From contig NC_045132.1 in assembly GCF_007655135.1 (NCBI RefSeq), positions 2,294,001 through 2,358,000 on the forward strand: a stretch of 64,000 nt of DNA, in the 5' to 3' direction. A program made the position numbers and the translations under genes. Below, in pieces: positions 23,189 to 36,698 of the stretch. Each line of letters begins with the position of its first letter. The stretch's first letter is position 1. The DNA comes from Punica granatum. Lineage: Eukaryota; Streptophyta; Magnoliopsida; Myrtales; Lythraceae. Under the pieces are notes generated by a model. That model saw only the letters and a list, made by a program, of their open reading frames with translations, was not told the origin of the DNA and did no database searches.

Positions 23189-24903
23189 TCACATGGGCTT
23201 GAAGGAGAAACCTCCGACGACCAATCCCCTCTTCCAGATATCGCTGTGATTATGGACGCAAAACTTCACTTCCCCTTCCTCCGTGTCATCCTTCCTCTCA
23301 AACTCACATAAGGAAATATCCTGCCATTTTCCCTCCTTTTCCTCATCCGTATTGAACTGTACCTTGCCATCCAAGGGGATCAGCTTTACCTTTGCATCTG
23401 GGACTGGGAGCGCGACTTCAAACTTCAGGTCATTGCATCCCGTGTTGTCCTTTAATAACTTAGCATGAAGTTGAATTTCATACTTTGTGTTTCTTGATAG
23501 GGTCTCCCATCTGAGCTTCCCCGAAATGTCCAACCAGCGTATGTTTCGCAGTTCTGCTACTTGAACTTCAACGCTAAGATCCCTAAATCTCAAATAATCA
23601 TTGATTAAGTTAAACACAGTGACAAATAATAACACAGACCGTACTCATCCCAGAGATATCAATCTATATATCCTTCTATATGGATTTATTAATTCATATT
23701 AATTAATGTCGATTTTGTTCTCTTTTATCAAATTTTCCTTGTCCAACTGCTGTTAACTTGCCATTTCACTCATAGAATTAAATCTCTAAAGAAATTTAAG
23801 TAAAACCATAGAGGACTCGATCGACATAATATATAAAAGTACCTGGACAAATCTGATACGGTTGTTCTGTGCCAGTACAAGGGATCTTCAATCCAAGCTA
23901 TTGTGAGACCTTCTTGCAACACCATGAAGTAGTTTTTGGTCAAATTGATAAGCTTAAAGATCTGCAACAAGAAAAAAAAATGCCAAATCGAAATGAAAAG
24001 CTGAGAAGGGGAAAATATACGTGGCTGTGTGCATATTTTTTCGGTTACCTATGGATGTCTGCATTTTATTTTTAAAGTGCAGCTACCATAATATATATAT
24101 GAATATGTACATGTACGTATATCTTAGGATATGAACTGAAGAATATACAAAAGACGGGACCTCATAGCCCTGCTCGTATGAGGAACTATGGAGAGGCAAA
24201 TATAACTTGCAAGAAGCATTTTGAACTGATACTTATGTGGATTAACATAATCTGGGTAAGAACAAGATCCACGAAAACTAATATTGTGCTTGCCTGAGTC
24301 TTTTTGTGCAACATCACGATCAACCCTTTCTCAAGATCTTTCTTTACCAGGTCCTTTGGCCTGTCTGCGCCTTCCACAATAGAGTCCACTTCCCATCGTT
24401 GACAGGAGCTGCTACTACTCGATATTGGAAGTATAACCGGGGGGGGGGGGGGGGGGGAGGAAACACGAAACTATCAGTCTGTTGATCTGATGATGAATGA
24501 AAAAGTGATTTCTGGCCATAGTGATTCGTGTCCAGAATCACGTCCCATCGAAAAGCTAGCTAGCTGCTAGAACTTAACTCCCTTAGAGGAACAACCAAGG
24601 AAAATCCTACTGTCCACATGTTGAACGGTGTTCAAATTGAACTTCACATAACCCGGTCAACTATGATATATCTTCTTTACATGATCATATATAGTAGTCT
24701 AGTCCTCCAAAGCCAAAAGTCACGTTCTATAAATTTTTCCTTCACTAGAAAGCTCATTAATTCTTGCTTCTTATTTGGCCGGGCTAACATCCATTGCCGA
24801 AGAAGAAAACTGGTGGCCGGTGAGGCTACTGATGAAGCTTTATCAACAATATATATGTTTCTTACCTGGGGCTAGGGGCTGGCGAAGCTGCTGCTGAAGC
24901 CAT
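23189..24903 (-). CDS. PP2-like (phloem protein 2) lectin, gene 2, four exons
   Basis: Minus-strand exons 24866-24903, 24294-24408, 23843-23961 and 23189-23582 join in phase to 666 nt, 221 residues plus stop. Exon 1 encodes 'MASAAASPAPSP' and has a strong donor (CAG/GTAAGA). Exon 2 ends 'VMLHKKTQ' at a GC donor (CAG/GCAAGC). Exon 3 starts at 'IFKLINLTKNYFMVLQEG' after TTGTTGCAG. Exon 4 carries the core PP2 domain ('AELRNIRWLDISGKL', 'KYEIQLHAK', 'GKWQDISLCEF', 'GEVKFCVHNHSDIWKRGL', 'GGFSFKPM'). Exon 3 is 119 nt in both PP2 genes. Nothing in the coding parts is broken, so it looks functional. By family, it is a small cytosolic carbohydrate-binding lectin of phloem and stress tissue. A 19-G run (C on the coding strand) in intron 1 sits about 30-50 nt before the exon 2 acceptor and may serve as its pyrimidine tract. 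Confidence 0.85.
24439..24457. repeat. Homopolymer run of 19 G
   Basis: Lies within intron 1 of PP2-like gene 2, next to the point where similarity to 29443-30403 begins. Such a run is prone to slippage and to assembly error. Confidence 0.95.
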
Positions 24904-25540
24904 TGACGGGGGCTGGCTGCCACGGCACTATCAGTCGAGGTTGTGGGCGAAGAAGAAACTTCTGTGGGAATGGCCGGCCGGTACCAAAAGATAAAGGACC
25001 GGATATACGAAGAAAGCTCTTTTTTTTTTTAATTAAAAAAAAAAAGTAGCCAGACTGTTTGGACTTGGCTGTGTTGGACAGTCGCGAAACGCACACAGAT
25101 TGGTTTTGGGATTTCTGAAAATCAAACCACCTCAACAGTTCACTAACAAGCTATTATATTATACATTTTTTGTCATAATCACATTATCATTCAAATTTAG
25201 TATAACTTAATATTTTATTATTATTATAGGTTTGCGTGTCCTGAGCTACTTATTGACGTGCTGGTGATTAATCAAAGCCTAATAATAAATTATAATACAG
25301 ATTTGCGTGTCCTTGATCTCATCAACAATCAATAATCAATAATAAATCAACTAAAAGGGAGCCGTCCAAAAATTTGGTGGCAATTGGCTGGTTGAGCTTT
25401 GGATTCTGCGAGAAAATTTGGCGCGTCGAATCCAATGCGGGGGAGGGCAATACTAACAGGCGCCCATGACCAGAAAAATGACAAACGCATTATCATTACT
25501 AAAATGATGCCCCACACTTCAACGCTTGTCAGCAAATTAC
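24904..25540 (-). promoter_or_regulatory. Upstream region of PP2-like gene 2 (repeated twice more in window)
   Basis: Region directly upstream of the gene 2 ATG. 25128-25500 has copies at 19021-19640 and, in part, at 30168-30403. It contains an AT-rich run at about 25190-25230. No specific factor site can be claimed. Confidence 0.45.
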
Positions 25541-25562
25541 ATAAAAAAAAAAAAACTTACTT

Positions 25563-28330
25563 GTCACGACTCGAAATTTCAGTTGAATTTCTCATATATT
25601 TTCTCGATATCCATTATCACATAACTATTCATATAAACTAACTTTCCATAAACTTCCAAAAATATAAAATCCATCCAACAAGCTCTAATATGAATATACA
25701 ACTCAAAAGAGAGTAATTTTCTTTTCTCAACCATATTACTAAACTAAACAAAACAAAAATTTCAAATCGTAATATATTTAAATACATTCTATACAAAAAT
25801 AATATTTATCCAATAACTAAGATTCCTACCTAGTTCTCTGAGCTAATCCTCAATGTCTAAAAAAGTTCTCCTATGCTGCTAGTCTAGCTCCTAACTCATC
25901 TGAAAAATATATGCAGAGTATGAGCTGCATCTCAGTGAGTACTCAATTCCAAAATAAAATGAATTATTATTAATTAAATATTTAATTGCAAACAACCAAA
26001 TATTCAAATAAATAATAAAATCACATTCAATGCAACTATCAACTCACCGCACACATATGATATATATATATATATATATAAACTATATTAATAATTCTAT
26101 CCAATATAGTAACTAAATTAAGTCCTACTAACGAATACACATAACTCTTCCAACCATTTCTCTAATATCCAATATCACATAGACGTCAAATATTCATCAT
26201 TTAGCATTCCATAGCAAATTACTACACAATCACTTGACAGATCAACTCTAGCATCCCAACCGCATTCAGGTATAAGAACATAATTCGACAAACTCAACAA
26301 TCATCACACCCATCTAATCAATCTGAACAGACAATGCACAACACTAGTCAAACAATATAGCCATAGGTTGCATTTCCTTGCAACAGAGTTGTGACATTAC
26401 CGTGACCCCGCATATCATTACTCATATCATCCTCAATTCCTAATACTCATATCTCATAAGCGGGGGTCGCCTATTAACCTCTGACGGTAAGAGTTGACAT
26501 CAATTTATATTCCGTCGGGTCAAGCGGCCGATCGGGCCCATTTTTCTATTTCGCCGGGTCCAGCGACCGATCAGACCCCTATTTATATTCTACCGGGTCC
26601 AGCAGCCGATTTGGCCCATATTTATATTCCGCCGGGTCCAGCGGCCAATCAGAGCCTTATTCCTATTCCGCCGGGTTTAGCGGCCGATCAGGCCCATTTT
26701 ATATTCCGCCAGGTCCAGCGGCCGATCATGTCCATATTTATATTCCGCCGGGTTCAGTGGCCATTCAGGTCTCTATTTATATTCCGCCGGGTCCAGCGGC
26801 CGATCTGGGCCATTTTATATTCCGCCGGATCCAACGGTCCTATGACTATAGTCAAACAACAATCACAAGCATAATCAACTGCAACCATGCCATCTCACCT
26901 CATATACCATCATACACAACCACAATCATACTGCATATCTTTCAAATCCATTCACACAACATAGCAAGACCAATTTCTTAATCTCTAACTATCACAATGC
27001 TTTTCTTAAATAGTTTATATAACTATAATACATCATTTTATAAGGGAATAGAGTACTCACATAACATATATATCTATATATATCATTTCACAATAGAATG
27101 AAGCACTCACAGGTAGTTCCCAAAAATATACTTCACCCACTCGAGTCATCGGGATGCAAAGCCTCTTAGCCTTCTTAATCCCTATCAATAATTAATATAA
27201 CAAGAAACCAAATTATAAACAAATATCACATCATTATATCCGAAATCATGCCCTTTTGACAATCCATTTGTTCCCCCTAAAATTAAAGATTCGCAACAAG
27301 ACTTAACCTGAACAAAAATAAATTATTCATAACTCACTTGTCCCAAAGTTTTTAAATACTAAAACAATAAAAGCAGGTAACATCATTCAATAAGCAATTT
27401 AACCCCAATTTCAAGCAATACTAGACGTGCAGCAAATTTCTTCTTAAGTATCACCATCCATGAATAATATACCCTTATTTTGAAAAGAACCTCAAAGTCC
27501 GCTAGATGGACAATGTTGAAGATATTCTTTTGAAATAAGAAAAGTTTCTTGCAAAACATTCATGGCTTTGAAGCCACGTACTCAGGTGCTCATTGTATCA
27601 CTGAGACCAAAACACAATTAAGGACCCTTTTTTTTCCGAAAAATACTAATTAGTCCCGAAAAATCCTGGAAATTTGCAGAAAATAGCAAATTTCGATACG
27701 AATTCATAGGCGCATAAGTCATTCAAATTGGAGATCAGAGCAAGCTGAACGAGCCCTACGAAATGATTGTTCGTTGCGCAGCATTTGCAGTTGCATGCAA
27801 CTCACAATCTCGACTTCCGGAGCTCGGTTCTCCCTCTCTTGACCTCCAAATTTTGTGATTTCGGTGTCTATAGAAACCTTGGATAAGGAACCCTGCATTA
27901 GAATCAAAATCGTGCAAAATGATGAACAAATGAGATCGAAACATTGCTCCAAAGATCGTTGTTCATCAAAGGATGAAAATGAAATCCCTTCTTTCTCTCC
28001 TCCTCCTTTTGTCACTGAGCGTGAAAATGATTTATCAAAGAATGAAATCCCTATATTTGAAGGAGCATTTTAATTCTTACCCATAATACATTATCCTTTT
28101 CCTATTAATACGTTCGCCCGCCACTTTTAACGTTGAGTGAATAAAATTCTTTCCAAGTATTCTGCCCATTTCAATTCTTCCTTTCTCTTTTTCTCATCTA
28201 TTCTCTCTTCTATTTCTCTCATGTACAATTCTACCTAGAGCTACAGTAAAAATCCCTTTTCCTCACTATCTTTGTTTCCCTTTGTTCCTGTTTCAGAAAT
28301 CCCAACCAACAAAACAAATAAAAAAAATGA
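25563..28330. repeat. LTR-like noncoding repeat region
   Basis: Starts TGTCACGACTCGAAATTTC, the beginning pattern seen in many plant Ty3-type LTRs (TGTCACGACCC). It continues through stretches typical of such LTRs (a CTCAGTGAGTACTCA region at about 25932, a minisatellite, and an apparent transcribed leader at about 27700-28000). No intact ORF. The other terminus and a target duplication were not identified, so element limits are provisional. Confidence 0.45.
26505..26850. repeat. Minisatellite, nine units of about 39 bp
   Basis: Units of the type ATTCCGCCGGGTCCAGCGGC followed by CGATCAGGCCCATATTTAT. Unit lengths alternate between about 38 and 41 bp, so the open frame across it changes frame and is not a conserved protein. 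GC-rich island in AT-rich flanks, inside the LTR-like region. Confidence 0.92.
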
Positions 28331-29442
28331 AATTCACACTACATACCTGAAATTGGTCGACAATCGAACCAGAGCAAGGTCGAGCTCTTCATTGTAAGAA
28401 GATTTCCTACCTCGACACTTCTCCCTTTCTCCCCCTCCCCCCGGGGTCTCTCTCTCTCTATGTTTTTGCTCTGTTTCTTCTTCGATTCCAGAACACAGTC
28501 CCCCAGCCCAAAACAAAATAAGGAAAAAGGAAAAGAGAGAAGTCAATGGCAGTGGATTCTCACGGAAAATGAGGGGAGGAATGTTTGGCCACGTGAGGCC
28601 CTTTGAAACCTCTTTTTTTTTTCCTGATGCTCCAGCCATATGTATATGAACATGTAAGTATATGTGTATGCATATATATGCTATTAAATTAAAAAAAAAA
28701 TGTCAAGTCTCACATTACTATCAGATTATACAGATACGATTACATTTATATTCTTTTTTTATTAAAATATCTTAGTAATTCCTTATTTTATTGTGAGAAT
28801 ATTAAATAATAAAAGCAATACTTTTATTAAAGTAGCTTACTAATTTCTCATTTTATTGGAGAATACTAAATAATAATAAAAATATTATTATCATTTTTCT
28901 GATTATATAAATTAAAATATCCAACTAAATCACATTTATATTTTCAAATAATATAATTGAAGTATTAAACCAATCAAACGTAAAACAATGGATGGGTTTC
29001 ATTAGTTTAAAAAGAACTAAAATGATGCATGCACTGTATTTTGAAATTGTATTGAATTCTCCAACTTAATTTAACTGTGTTAATTATATCGTTTTAAGTT
29101 ACTTTTTAATTGTATTTTTCTTTCATGATCAACTCACACTCATCTATATAATATTTCCTTTTCTAACAACATTGTGTTTTCTAATATGATATTATAAATT
29201 TTTACATAGATTACGGTAAAGAAAAATAGTTGCTTTAATCAAAAAATTTATTCTTCTATTACTGTTTAACATGCCCTTTTCGAAAAAAGAATACTTTTAG
29301 AGGGGATAACCGTTTCGTGTCATTTTGAGAATAAATATGCATGAATATTAAAATGATACTTGCTTCACTTTAACAGGACATGACATGTTTTAGTTAATTG
29401 AGTAAACAGCTAAAATATGTAATATTTCTTTTGGAAAGAAAC
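28331..29442. other. AT-rich intergenic DNA
   Basis: No recognisable gene. A 9-T run at about 28612-28622 and AT-rich sequence through 28680-29430. Confidence 0.4.
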
Positions 29443-30403
29443 ACGAAACTATCAGTTTGTTGATCGGATGATGAATGAAAAAGAGATTTCTGGCCATAGT
29501 GATTGTTGATCCGATGATGAATGAAAAAGAGATTTCTGGCCATAGTGATTCGTGTCCAGAATCATGTCCCGTCGAAAAGCTAGCTAGCTGCTAGAACTTA
29601 ACTCCGTTAGAGGAACAACCTAGGAAAATCCTACTGTCCACATATTGAACGGTGTTCGAATTGAACTTCACATAACCCGGTCAACTTTGATATATCTTCT
29701 TTGCAAGATCATATAGAGTAGTCTATTCCTCCAAAGCCAAAAGTCATGTTCTATAAATTTTTCCTTCACTAGAAAGCTCATTAATTCTTGCTTCTTATTC
29801 AGCCAGGCTAACATCCATTGCCGAAGAAGATGATGAAGAAGAAGAAAACTGGCGGCCGGTGAGGCTACTGATGAAGCTTTATCAACAATATATATGTTTC
29901 TTACCTGGGGCTGGGGGCCGGCGAAGCTGCTGCTGAAGCCATTGACGGGGGCTGGCTGCCACGGCGCTATCAGTGGAGGTTGTGGGCGAAGAAGAAACTT
30001 CTGTGGGAATGGCCGGCCGGTACCAAAAGATAAAGGACCGAATATACGAAGAAAGCTCTTTTTTTTTTAATTAAAAAAAAAGTAGCCAGACTGTTTGGAC
30101 TTGGCTGTGTTGGACAGTCGCGAAACGCGCACAGATTGGTTTTGGGATTTCTGAAAATCAAACCACCTCAACAGTTCACTAACAAGCTATTATATTATAC
30201 ATTTTATTGTCATAATCTCATTATCATTCAAATTTAGTATAACTTAATATTTTATTATTATTATAGGTTTGCGTGTCCTGAGCTACTTACTGACGTGCTG
30301 GTGATTAATCAAAACCTAATAATAAATTATAATACAGATTTGCGTGTCGTTGATCTCATCAACATCAATAATCAATAACAAATCAACTAAAAGGGAGCCG
30401 TCA
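29443..30403 (-). pseudogene. Duplicated PP2 promoter plus orphan first exon
   Basis: Near-identical direct copy of about 24458-25350. It includes the complete 38-nt first exon at 29905-29942, again coding 'MASAAASPAPSP', with the same GTAAGA donor. It stops just after the point matching the 19-G run in intron 1, so exons 2-4 are absent. It contains a private 46-bp tandem duplication (29461-29506 and 29507-29552). At the promoter end it breaks off after the AAAAGGGAGCCGTC block. Nothing downstream supplies PP2 exons, so it cannot make a lectin, but the promoter and donor could still start a transcript. Confidence 0.85.
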
Positions 30404-30779
30404 CTCCAGTCTCGAGTTAGTATGTCTAGACCCTCAAAATATACTTAGTAATGCACTCGAGACATAGTCAACAGTATCGTCACAATATACAGAAATAGCA
30501 ACCTACATTATGGCCACAACTTTAATAATATCAAGAGATCTCTTCGCCATTCCACTTTCTTAACATCATCAAGATGCTTATTCATTTGATCACTACATAT
30601 CACGAGTTTGGACTCTCATTTCCCACCTTTAGAATTTTCCTTGCATTCGTAACCACATGTATATATAAAGACACCTTTTAAATTGATCAAGTGTTTTGAC
30701 TCATGATCCAAATTTGTTAAATCATTATTAGTTTGGCCAATATAGATCAAATTTTCAGACTCTGCCCTGAATTGGTTGA

Positions 30780-31060
30780 TCATAAAAAAAACTTATTTTC
30801 AATGAATACACTTTCCTTTTTTCAATTATCATATTTGATAATAAGAGAAAATTCGATAAGCCTTAAAATTTCAGGCATATCTCTAAGTATACCCATGATT
30901 GCTCTTAATCCCAACTTTGGTCTTCATTGACCGAGAACACCATATGAGGCCAAATACCCCCACACTTTGAAATATTCCAAAATCGCTTTTCTATCCTTCC
31001 ATAACTCATATGGAGTTGTCTTGGGTTTCCTTAACAGTATCCGATAATGGAAGTGACTCA
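30780..31060 (-). pseudogene. Ty1/copia integrase C-terminal fragment
   Basis: Minus-strand translation gives 'TPYELWKDRKAILEYFKVWG' at about 30960-31020, then 'RPKLGLRAIMGI' and 'FIENKFF' further on. This is the order found at the end of copia integrase (TPYELWKGRKP...F+VWGC...KLGP+...+GY...FFE). At least two in-frame stops are present. Only this part is recognisable, and the rest of the element was not found. Confidence 0.65.
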
Positions 31061-33715
31061 TAACCAATCAAGATAGATTTTTCATATCCACTGACATATG
31101 ATCTTTCCTTTTACTAACCCCTAGTTTCACATGCATAACATAAAACATCTATTTTATGTACTATGTCAATATACTGTGAAAAATATCAAAAGTCATCACT
31201 TTTATCACTACTATTTTCGTTATGAGAAGCACTTCTATTTTTTGTATCACAAAATTGAAAGTAGCAGAGAAAACTCAGTCATCTCCAATAAATAAAAGTC
31301 AATTATCACCAATTACTTTAAATTATGCAAAATTTATGGAATTAGATGAAAACGAATTTTAATTGTTCTACAACATTAATCCTTCCACTGAGTGTATCAT
31401 ACGCATAATAATGTTTGGAAAATAATTTTGCACATCCGTTACTATGTGACCAATTTAAAATTATATGCAAACACACTCATGACCAAGGAGGCGCAAGCAA
31501 ATAACTGCCCTTTGATATCCTTTAAAGACAATAAAAATAATAAAAGAAATACATGGAGACAAATTAATTGCCAAACAGACACACAGTAACTCCCACATAA
31601 AACCCACATACTTTCCCTTTATGGGCCAATGCTGGATCCATCAAGGAATAATATTTGAACAGAAGGAAGAAAAACAGAGACAGCGGACGGTGCGATGACT
31701 TTGATGAGTTCGATCACCCAGAAAAAATGCTCCCCTTTGTAAATCTAAAAAACAGATTGATGTAATAATTTTGAGATAAAAAGTAAAAAATCGATAAAGA
31801 AAACCACCGTCCGCATACTATGGAAATCAACTTTGGGTCTAATACTAATATTAGAAATACTCAAACTCAATATTTCCATCAAGGCACGCATGATAGAAGA
31901 TAGATAATAGTGTACCTCGAACTTAACGGTAGCTCCACAACCATCTCAAATAACTCTTTTCGATTGTTGGGGATTTGTACCTGAGGGCGAATGATTTGAA
32001 GACGACGACGGAACCGAATTCGGATTCGAAGAAGGCGAACTTCGGAGACAGTCGAAAAAGACAACGTCGATCACGAATTCGGAGTCGAAGAAGATGACAA
32101 ACACAATCTTCGATCAACAATTGCTTAGAGGCATGGGTCAATGCTTTCCGAAAAGAATTATTCGCCCCCACATAAAGTTGTAATTGGATTTCTGGCGAGT
32201 CTCTTCGAGAATACAACGAACCATTTATGTGTTCTACAATTAGCAGACTCTTAGAAAGCCCTAACTCTCTCACTCAATATTCTGAAATTATTTTGATTAA
32301 TCGACCATATTGACTTTTGGCACGAAAGCCTCCATTATACATGGTCAATAGGCACCATCAAGGAAAAAAGACGTGTCTTTTATTTGGGACATATCTCACA
32401 AAGAAACTTTTTAAATAAATAAATAATTAATTAATTAATTTAACTTTCAGTCAAATGGTAGTTCGTCCCAGAATTACAACAATTTGTGTCCCTCACAATC
32501 ATTGGTACTGTTTTGCATAAGGCAAAAGCACAAAAGACTTTACCATTATATATACATATACGTATATGTATGTATGTATATATATTAAATTCAAATTTTT
32601 TATTTCATTCACTAAGTACACGATTACACGAATAATTAATCGAAAAATAAGCCCATTAAATTTGCAATCTAATTTTTCAACCGATCATAATATTTAAGTA
32701 TATATAAGATATCTCCTAAAATTAAAAAGATTTGCAATTTAAGAATAAATAATTAAATTAATAATAAAAAAAGAAACGGTAAAAGGAGAGACGGAAGTGA
32801 GTCATGGTGGAAAGAAAAAGAGGAGAGAGAGTTGAGAAGTTGAAAAAAAAATGATGGATTAGTGGGTAGTTAAAAATAATGTGAATTGATTAATTTACAC
32901 TCAACTTCCGTGTAATTTAATTGTTCATAATTTTCGACCTTATTTTACTATGGGTAATATTGGAATGGAAATGTCGCCCAACCAACTCCTTCTCCGATTT
33001 GTAAGTAGCGCAGTAGCGCAAGCCTTCGCCATATAATTAAGAGGTTTCAGATTCGATATTCGATAGGACTACCTGTAACCATTTAATAGCTATTAGGATT
33101 TCTATTTCATTGTATCAAATCCATGAGCCTCCCTTATAACCGAAAAATATATTAACAAACTATCTATTTTAATTTTAGGGAAAATAGTAATATATGGCAC
33201 AACCTCGGGTTTTACGTGGTACTATCCTCAAAAATTCTCTAGACAAACAAAACCTTTCTTTTTTGTATTAAATAATTTGGCACGTCAATATATTTCCATC
33301 CAAATTGATGTTTTGCTCAGGTAGCGTGCACATTTGGCGGATCGATCACGTGTGGACAAAGCTCGTGTAATGCAAATCAACAACGCATCTTAATCACTTG
33401 TGTTAACCTTGAAGATTTTTACTTCATTATATTATATTATATTATATATTGCGCATCGTATATGCATAGATTCAGTTTAATGATTTGAATAACTCTACAA
33501 GTCACTATGAATTAATGATTTTGCACATATAAGTTAATATTTGATTGCATAATTTTATTTTTATAATTCATAAAATAAATCGTACAATAAGATAATTATA
33601 AAAAGAGTTTCATTACTTGTTAAAAGAAATATTCTTGTTTAGAGGTCATTATATTTATACTGAAAATTTTAGCTAAGTTGAGTTTGAAATGCTAGTTTTA
33701 CTAATCTAAAAAAAC

Positions 33716-33742
33716 TAATTGATACACGGGCCGTGCGGTAAT
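33716..33742 (-). mobile_element. Helitron 3' terminus (terminal CTAG mutated to TTAG)
   Basis: Minus strand: CCGCACGGCCCGTG hairpin region, then TATCAATTAG followed by T. Confidence 0.4.
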
Positions 33743-34845
33743 TCTTATTAATCTTTATGTCAGAGAGAATAAGTAATAAATGATTAATATAGATAAAAAT
33801 AATAAACATTACAAAAATTATATATATAGTCTACCAAATAGAAATAATAAACATTACAAACAATGAATGGAGTTAAATAAATAAAAATTATGATGATAAG
33901 TAAATACTTACTCGAAATTCATGAAAATGCAAATAACATAAATATTAAGAGATAATAATCCTATAATATATATATATATATTTATTTATTTATTTATATA
34001 AGAAGAGTGGTATATGTGTTAAGGTGTTGGAAAACAATAGTGCGTTGAAAGAAGATGTGCAAAATGAATTCTCAAATATTCTATTAATGGGGTATAAAGC
34101 CCATTAAATTTGAAAAAAATTGCATATCTCAAATAATTCTTTTCGATTTTCGAGAAAACTTTTAGTTTTTCAAAAGACAATTTCATTGTAGTTACCACGT
34201 ACAAATAATATGGACATGTATCCATTATCATTGAATATAACCCAAACAAAAACATGGTGATGATGCATCTATATATAATATAAAAGCAAATGAGCGGAAT
34301 CATAAGAGCTCTATTTGAGAACCCTCTGCTCCTGGGAAAATATCATCAATTGCTCGAATTACTCCATTTGATAACCCTTAACTCCACATGAATTGACCTA
34401 TCATTTTTGGTTAGATGAACTTATATTATATTTTATTGGTGTTATATTAAACGAACGCTATAAATTTGTCTAGACTATTTGCATATAATAATATATAATA
34501 AATTGCTTTTACAAAATTAGAAGTTTCCTCGATAATCAGAAAGAGCTCATCAAAATACCTGATATGTTTCAAGTTTAATGTGCTAAATTCTCTATAATAT
34601 CGGGAATTTTTTATTTTATCCATAGTATTTCTATTCACTATGTCTTCTTCCTAAGCACTTAGACATATTTAAAGATTACGATCTCTCTATAAGCATACTG
34701 TTCGCTTTATATGTTTAGAGTACGTGTTTGTTTTATTATGATCATGGTTTTACTTATGTGGTTGTTTTTTATATATATTTTTATCTATATCCATTTGTAA
34801 GTTACATGTGTTGGTTATTTAATTTGTAAAAAATGTTGAAAAATT

Positions 34846-34872
34846 ACTGCACAACACGCGAGGATCAACTAT
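34846..34872 (+). mobile_element. Helitron 3' terminus (terminal CTAG mutated to CTAT)
   Basis: Plus strand: GCACAACACGCGAGG hairpin remnant, then ATCAACTAT. The pattern matches 58230-58257 (CCCGCACAACGTGCGGGTCA) with changes. Confidence 0.4.
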
Positions 34873-36328
34873 TTTAAATAAAATTGAAAGGTTGATTAAC
34901 CTGTAGTTAAGGGTTCACAATACAGCTTAAGTGCGCGATCACACCTTGCACCTCAACTTTTATATACTGTAAAAATGATAATGATTTTATATGTAATGTC
35001 TTTGCAAATTATGAAAAATTAGGAGAAAAATAAGAAAAATTGATCTGGAGGTGTGTTCAAGTGATAAGAGAGAGATGATTCGGCATATAGAGAAGCACAA
35101 GCGCGGTTATAATGGGCCAAAACCACGAGAATATATAGTTTTATCGAATAATCAACTCAAAAGGTTACATGTTGGATCGATCGCTAGTTGGGATCTATTT
35201 GTAAGGATCGAAAGAGATTAGCATAATCTCGACAAAACAATTGAAAGGAGATAGCTTGCACATTCGTGTACGTGGTTCGGGCACATCGCCGCACGTCTAC
35301 AGGCAAATGAGGCTTTGTCGGTTCTTCTTTTACAATGAGCGATGAAACCATAGAGTACAAAGTGTTCTCCCAAACCCCGATTACAATATTCTCTCTCTAA
35401 ATCCTCTTTTCCTCTCACCCATATGTAATCTTATATAAGAAAAAAAGAATAAGGGAAAATAAATCCCATATAGGAAAGAAATCAACAGAGTAAGGAAATA
35501 ATAAATTAGCCAAATCTGTTGAAATTGTGCTAGATCTCGCCCAGGGATTCTGCTGATTTCTGCAATCGATTGTTCGGCTTACCACAATCGATTGTCTATG
35601 ACTTACGTCCTCTTCAGCCTATTCAAACTGCAGTTGGCTCTCTGTAGTGCTGCAATCGACTGTCTCAACTTAGGTCTTTCCAATTACCTTCATGTCTCGG
35701 AGTGAGAATTCGAGCCACACTCAACATTACATAATACAACCACCTACTTATAACCAAATAATATTTTACTTGGCAAATTAACTATATTTTCTAAATATTA
35801 AATCTATATGTTTAATTTGAAGATGAACATGGAGTGAAATATGTAGCTGAGAAATGCCGACTTTGACTGGCTGTAGAGGACTTGTGCCGTTCAACTTTCT
35901 ATGATACCATGAAGAAATTCAATACAAAATAAGGAGGGTTGAAATGTATAGTAGTATGAAAGTGGTTTACGTTGGCCATAATCAAAACCATAGGAATTAA
36001 TAATTTAATTAAATGAGCAATCCAAGAGATAACATAATACGTCAAATCTATTAATAGGCTTGGTGAAATGACTCAAATAGAAAATAAATAAACTCAAATA
36101 GAACCGGATCAAATTAAAGATACTTGCAATATAACTATATAATCTGCTAAATAAGATTTTTTTGATAAATTATCTATCTCCCAAATATATTTATAATGGG
36201 TACATCCTCTTCCACATCTTAAACAAGAGAGTTTTCAAAGTGAGAGTGAGTAGGGAAGAGAGACATGTAACGAGGGAAACGTAGAGAGTAGGAGAAAAAT
36301 GTGAAAAAAAAAAAAACTTTGACCAAAA

Positions 36329-36625
36329 CACAACATGCATGAATGAATATTATAATAACAAACGTTACCTTATTCCTGTGTTAGTAGCTGGCTCCCTAGA
36401 TGCCGGCCATATTTATTTATTTAGGTCCTATTGCGTTTTTTTATTTTTATTTTGGTGGCCATGTGGATGTCATATATTAAATCGAATTTGTTATATGATC
36501 ACTGCCCTTGGCTGGCATGGACTCATAGGGAAAGAAAAAATAATAAAAATCTCAGGCTCGTAGCAAAATCTAGTTAATTCATGTAATGTTATACACTGAT
36601 CATCCGGTGCACTAACTAATTAAAA
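36329..36625. repeat. Dispersed direct duplicate, copy B (partner 21141-21420)
   Basis: See copy A. The shared blocks occur in the same order and orientation. Confidence 0.6.
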
Positions 36626-36671
36626 CAAATCATGTTCTCCACAGAAGACGGGTCTTGAGCAGTTTAACTAA

Positions 36672-36698
36672 CTAGATGACCGATCCGCGCATATGGGT
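36672..36698 (-). mobile_element. Helitron 3' terminus (decayed hairpin)
   Basis: Minus strand: CCCATATGCGCGG, then ATCGGTCAT and CTAG at 36672-36675 followed by T. Confidence 0.45.

Noticed and set aside
24344..24541. 65-codon frame with proline run on the minus strand
   Set aside because: The prolines come from the 19-G homopolymer; the frame differs from the PP2 exon that overlaps it.
26494..26981. Open frame with proline/glycine-rich repeated peptide
   Set aside because: It is the 39-bp minisatellite read through. Unit lengths vary so the frame shifts part way, and no flanking coding signal exists.
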